Part shown: piece by piece, positions 6,326-9,321 of the stretch
Position numbering within the stretch: the stretch's first letter is position 1
How the letters are laid out: the number at the start of each line of letters is the position of its first letter
Source of the DNA: Syntrophaceae bacterium UBA4778
Lineage (GTDB): Bacteria > Desulfobacterota > Syntrophia > Syntrophales > UBA4778
NCBI GenBank assembly: GCA_002403175.1
Contig: DHHG01000334.1
Location: 1-9,321, forward strand
DNA length: 9,321 nt
Direction: 5' to 3'
Made by a program: the position numbers and the translations under genes
Notes under the pieces: generated by a model
The model's database searches: none
What the model was told of the DNA's origin: nothing
What the model saw: the letters and a program-made list of their open reading frames with translations, nothing else

Positions 6326-8260
6326 CTAAGCGTTCCGATTGTTCAATCGGATGATAGTTGTGATATGACATGGAAGAGATATCCGGCCGGAAAATACCAG
6401 CTTTTTGGAGAGATGTTTTTCCCCATAATATGAGGATATCCAGAGATCCTCCAATTGCGGAATCAATTCCGGATTCAGGCACTCAATCATATGCTTATTT
6501 CTTATGCATACATTTCTTTCTAACCTCCATTCCGTACCGCCCAGAGGATAATTCAGTTTGATTAGATGCTTTCCGCCACCGTGTAAGCTATCATTGATTA
6601 CAAATACATCCGGCTTATAAAAGATAATCTCGCGAGTATGCTTCCATTCGGTATCTCCCGACAGGCAGCCTATCACATGGTCATATTCCCGACCTGGTTT
6701 CCATTTAATCAGACAGTGGTGAGATACTCTCTTCCAGTGAAAAGGCTCTGCCGGTTCTGTCGGATGGGCGCCATCCACTGTGATGGAAGAATGGTTTTCC
6801 GCTCTACGGAAGTAATTTCGCCACGGCTCACAGTAAGTATACGTCCCAGGATCGACGATGACAGGTTCTTTCCCTGCTGTGATATGAATACTGAGAAGAT
6901 CCGCATGCGCGTGTCCTCCATTTAACCATCCGTGTGGACCGCATTTGAAAGCCATATAATTTGACGAATCCGACCAACCGCTTCGCAGAAAAAAGAAGCC
7001 CGTATTTTTGAATCCGTTCGACTCACGATCGGGAGTAAACGAACGAATCGCTTCATAACCTTTATGACTATCACAACCAAGCATCCATAAAGTATGATCC
7101 CGGTACTCCTTAGATACATACTTGAAATCGCCTCTTCCATAGAGAGCGGCGAGTGTCGACATAATACCCCGAACATCATTGCCTTTCAGCTCATCGAGCG
7201 GAATCAGGCATCCTCCGTCATCGTCTCCGATAAGAGGAAATGTTCCGTCAGGCTGCATCGCATACATGAGAAACTCACCCATGGATTCTATTTTCCCCTC
7301 AAGATTTTCAGGGACTTCAACTTTGTAATATCTACAGAGCAGAAGATAGTGCAGATATATTTCCAGGGTATATCGATGATACCAGAAAGATCGCTCCATG
7401 TACCCGCCGTCCGGCAGGATGTGCCTTTCGAGTTCTTCCTGAAGAATTCGCGACCCAATTTGGATCCAGCGCGATGACCTTTCCGAATGAAGAAATAAAC
7501 CGATATACAGCAGGCCCAATGCCTCGCCGGTTAAGTGAGTATTCGGGCTAAAGTAATACGATAAATTATGTTCTATATGCTCTCCCTGTATTTCCATGTA
7601 CCGCATCAGATCGGATGTAAATGCATGATGAAACGGTCTGCTTGCACCGGAAAACAGATGGAAGGCCCATATCCAGGATATGCAGCGGAAGGCCATCTCC
7701 AGACTGCTTAACCAGTTGACACCTTTTTTAGGGCAATTGGAAATAAACCAGCCCTCCATCTGCCGAATAAATTCCAGTCTGTATTTTTGATTTCCTGAGA
7801 GACGATAGGCCATCCCCAATAAAATCATGAACTGATGTCGATTCAGTTCCCAAATGACTTTCAGGTCTCCCGCGTCCTTGAGGTGGCGGTTATTGATATT
7901 AATCCACGACAGGAAAGGGGTTCTTACGGATGACAGAGGATTCCGGTGCCAGTCAATTCTATCGTTGTGCTTGTAAGATATTCGATTTAGGCCTAACAGA
8001 TTGAATTCGCCTCGACAGACAGCTTCCGCCTTTCCCAGTAAATCCTGCGTATATTCTGCATTGTGTGTATTGATTGATGTTGCTATTTTTTGCAATTCAT
8101 TTTCAGAAACCAGAAATCTCTTCCGGATGAAAGGTTCGAATAGCCTATCCTTTCTTTCCTGACAATATTTCGTCGAGCAGATTACATTTAATCTGTTCCA
8201 GGCATACTGCTGAAGCCGGTAACGAATTTCAGGAATGGTGATTTTTCGAACAGCTTTCAC
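6326..8260 (-). CDS. Heparinase II/III-family protein (putative polysaccharide lyase)
   Basis: The 644-aa product has the two-part build of heparinase II/III and PL12/PL15-like proteins. Residues about 50-400 form an alpha-helical toroid, including NWLSSLEMAFRCISWIWAF (182-200), SPNTHLTGEALGL (238-250) and DGGYMERSFWYHRYTLEIY (284-302). Residues about 415-640 form a beta-sandwich with GGHAHADLLSI (448-458), VIVDPGTYTY (467-476) and NHSSITVDGAHPTEP (489-503). N240, H242, Y294/Y297 and H450 are candidate catalytic or metal-site residues by family analogy. Such enzymes beta-eliminate at uronic acids. No signal peptide or membrane helix is visible (it begins MKAVRKITIPEIRYR), so it seems cytoplasmic unless exported another way. 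The start is a GTG at 8260 that overlaps the TGA of the acetyltransferase gene (GTGA) and has AAGG 6 nt upstream, which indicates translational coupling. Homologues lie in many EPS and O-antigen loci, where their substrate is generally unproven. Confidence 0.88.
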   Translation of the reverse strand: MKAVRKITIPEIRYRLQQYAWNRLNVICSTKYCQERKDRLFEPFIRKRFLVSENELQKIATSINTHNAEYTQDLLGKAEAVCRGEFNLLGLNRISYKHNDRIDWHRNPLSSVRTPFLSWININNRHLKDAGDLKVIWELNRHQFMILLGMAYRLSGNQKYRLEFIRQMEGWFISNCPKKGVNWLSSLEMAFRCISWIWAFHLFSGASRPFHHAFTSDLMRYMEIQGEHIEHNLSYYFSPNTHLTGEALGLLYIGLFLHSERSSRWIQIGSRILQEELERHILPDGGYMERSFWYHRYTLEIYLHYLLLCRYYKVEVPENLEGKIESMGEFLMYAMQPDGTFPLIGDDDGGCLIPLDELKGNDVRGIMSTLAALYGRGDFKYVSKEYRDHTLWMLGCDSHKGYEAIRSFTPDRESNGFKNTGFFFLRSGWSDSSNYMAFKCGPHGWLNGGHAHADLLSIHITAGKEPVIVDPGTYTYCEPWRNYFRRAENHSSITVDGAHPTEPAEPFHWKRVSHHCLIKWKPGREYDHVIGCLSGDTEWKHTREIIFYKPDVFVINDSLHGGGKHLIKLNYPLGGTEWRLERNVCIRNKHMIECLNPELIPQLEDLWISSYYGEKHLSKKLVFSGRISLPCHITTIIRLNNRNA

Positions 8261-9174
8261 ACTAAACCTTGTTCTATTTTATAAATCGTAATCCCTTGAG
8301 TTAAAAGATCTCTTTGCATATGATCCAATTCGGCTGAACCGAATAAGAATGATTGCGCAAGACCTATTCTCCCTTCCTGAACGATTCGCCTCTTTTTCAT
8401 TTCCTGCAGGAATTTTCGTTCTATGCTCTTCTGGTTATCAATTCTCAGGACGGATAAACTCGGATCATGAACAAGTACATTAGCCACGTAGTGCGATCCA
8501 TCCGGAAATAAAATCTCTTTTGTAAATATCTTTGCCAGGTAGACATTCAGCGGATACCGGGCTACGATGTCTTCTATATTATGGTGCGACGTTACCTTTC
8601 CGATACCGCATCCAATGCACAGGATCATTCCCTCACGCTGGGAAAGCCGCCGAAAGGGTGAGCCTTCACCGCATGGCGAAAGACTCAGATAATGTTGACC
8701 GGTATACCATTCCGCATCCGGGCCCTGTACGCACACAGAATGCGTCGGATGTCCTGACCTTTTGACATCCGGAAGATTCCGGAAGACCTCCGATAGAATT
8801 CCCATTTGCGACGGCTCGTTTATCATATCGAAGGGTCTGGTATTTACCATTGCCTCCAGCATCGTAGTTTTCAAAGGATATGCCGGCATCAGAATATTTC
8901 CCTTCGAACCTATCACGTCACGAATCCCATGAATGATAGAAACCGGCCCTGATTCAACCGGACCTACTGTTCGAAAAGAACTGTGTACCAGAATATCTCT
9001 ACCACGATCCAATCCAAGCCTTCTCAGACTAATGGCGATCTCTTCGCGAGATATCTTTTGATGATTCATCATTCTAATTTTTCTAACCGTGCGAAAATAC
9101 TGCTTCCGCACGATTCGTGCACTTTTCAATACTGTATTCGGAACGAGTTTTTTCCCGAAGCCTTGATCGACCAT
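8257..9174 (-). CDS. AAC(3)/YokD-fold N-acetyltransferase
   Basis: The 305-aa product carries the landmarks of the antibiotic-NAT (AAC(3)) family: ILVHSSFRTVGPVESGP (61-77), ILMPAYP (94-100), SGHPTHSVCVQGPDAEW (140-156) with the conserved histidines, SPCGEGSPFRRL (166-177), and LCIGCGIGKVTSHHNIED (185-202). These enzymes use acetyl-CoA to acylate an amino group. Despite the family name, its place in a glycan operon points to acylation of an amino sugar or a sugar nucleotide, not drug resistance (inference). The first 37 residues are basic and lie before the family core, which begins near ISREEIAISLRRLGL (41-55). The ATG at 9174 overlaps the upstream stop in TAATG, and an in-frame ATG at codons 35-36 has no Shine-Dalgarno. 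The end overlaps the heparinase start by 4 nt. No signal peptide or membrane helix is seen, so it should be cytoplasmic. Confidence 0.9.
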   Translation of the reverse strand: MVDQGFGKKLVPNTVLKSARIVRKQYFRTVRKIRMMNHQKISREEIAISLRRLGLDRGRDILVHSSFRTVGPVESGPVSIIHGIRDVIGSKGNILMPAYPLKTTMLEAMVNTRPFDMINEPSQMGILSEVFRNLPDVKRSGHPTHSVCVQGPDAEWYTGQHYLSLSPCGEGSPFRRLSQREGMILCIGCGIGKVTSHHNIEDIVARYPLNVYLAKIFTKEILFPDGSHYVANVLVHDPSLSVLRIDNQKSIERKFLQEMKKRRIVQEGRIGLAQSFLFGSAELDHMQRDLLTQGITIYKIEQGLV

Positions 9175-9321
9175 TAATTCTCTGCCTTCAGTATTTTCGT
9201 CTTTAATAGCAATGCATCAATGAAATATTTTACAGCCCAGTTTGGGAAGGAAAAGGGATTGTATTTTCCCCAACAGGGTATCGATCCCGGTATGGCACCT
9301 TTAATACCAGGATTTGTCGAA
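9174..9321 (-). CDS. C-terminal fragment of an unidentified protein (enters from the right edge)
   Basis: The minus strand is open from the window edge (first full codon at 9320) for 48 codons to a TAA at 9176-9174. This TAA overlaps the acetyltransferase ATG as TAATG, a common coupling arrangement. The peptide contains GAIPGSIPCWGKYNPF and then FPNWAVKYFIDALLLKTK, an aromatic and amphipathic stretch that looks like genuine protein. I do not recognise the family with confidence. The FPNW...KYFIDALL tail gives a faint impression of C-termini of EPS-associated deacetylases, but this is memory only. A second minus-strand frame is open for about 28 codons and cannot be fully excluded, although it lacks the coupled stop. 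Confidence 0.6.
   Translation of the reverse strand, partial: STNPGIKGAIPGSIPCWGKYNPFSFPNWAVKYFIDALLLKTKILKAEN

Noticed and set aside
6335..6350. CCGATTG-TT-CAATCGG inverted repeat at the 3' end of the heparinase-like gene
   Set aside because: It is inside the last codons (RLNNR), has only a 2-nt loop that is sterically poor for RNA, and has no T-tract. It is not supported as a terminator.
8257..9174. Aminoglycoside resistance gene
   Set aside because: The fold is AAC(3)-like, but the gene is coupled to glycan genes on both sides and shows no mobile-element context. A role on a sugar is more likely.

Overview
This window looks like the inside of an extracellular or surface polysaccharide (EPS or O-antigen type) gene cluster. 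The likely host is a Gram-negative bacterium of mid-40s GC content (estimated by eye). The set of families (GT4 glycosyltransferases, an XrtA/exosortase-type asparagine-synthase-like amidotransferase, a heparinase II/III protein, an AAC(3)-fold acetyltransferase, a NodB-like deacetylase and a secreted parallel beta-helix protein) resembles EPS loci of Thermodesulfobacteriota and related lineages. That placement is inference and is weak.

Layout. The minus strand carries a long, tightly packed run, read from right to left. It begins with the C-terminal end of an unidentified protein entering at the right edge (9321-9174). Next come an AAC(3)-family acetyltransferase (9174-8257), a heparinase II/III protein (8260-6326), a glutamine-dependent amidotransferase (6289-4418), a GT4 glycosyltransferase (start re-assigned to a GTG at 4413, ending 3244) and a membrane-anchored polysaccharide-deacetylase-like protein (3175-1952). 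Junctions are TAATG, GTGA, 36 nt, 4 nt and 68 nt, as expected of a translationally coupled operon. A lone plus-strand gene (416-1879), encoding a secreted right-handed beta-helix protein, converges on it. A strong 17-bp hairpin (1892-1935) sits between the two stop codons. At the left edge, another minus-strand gene (220-1 and beyond) shows an unmistakable GT4 N-terminus and is divergent from the beta-helix gene. Their shared 195-bp intergenic region holds a perfect 14-bp palindrome.

How the parts may work together (inference). GT4 enzymes build the repeat unit. The amidotransferase could amidate a uronic acid or related carboxylate. The AAC(3)-fold enzyme could acylate an amino sugar, and the deacetylase-like protein could remove acyl groups at the membrane. 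The heparinase II/III protein could cleave a uronate-containing chain during assembly or turnover, and the secreted beta-helix protein could bind or cut the exported glycan. No polymerase, flippase, chain-length regulator or exosortase lies in the window, so the export route is unknown.

I saw no tRNA, rRNA, CRISPR array, insertion sequence or phage signature. The novelty here is modest: chiefly the combination of decorating enzymes, the secreted protein whose anchor seems to be absent, and two strong inverted repeats in the intergenic spaces.
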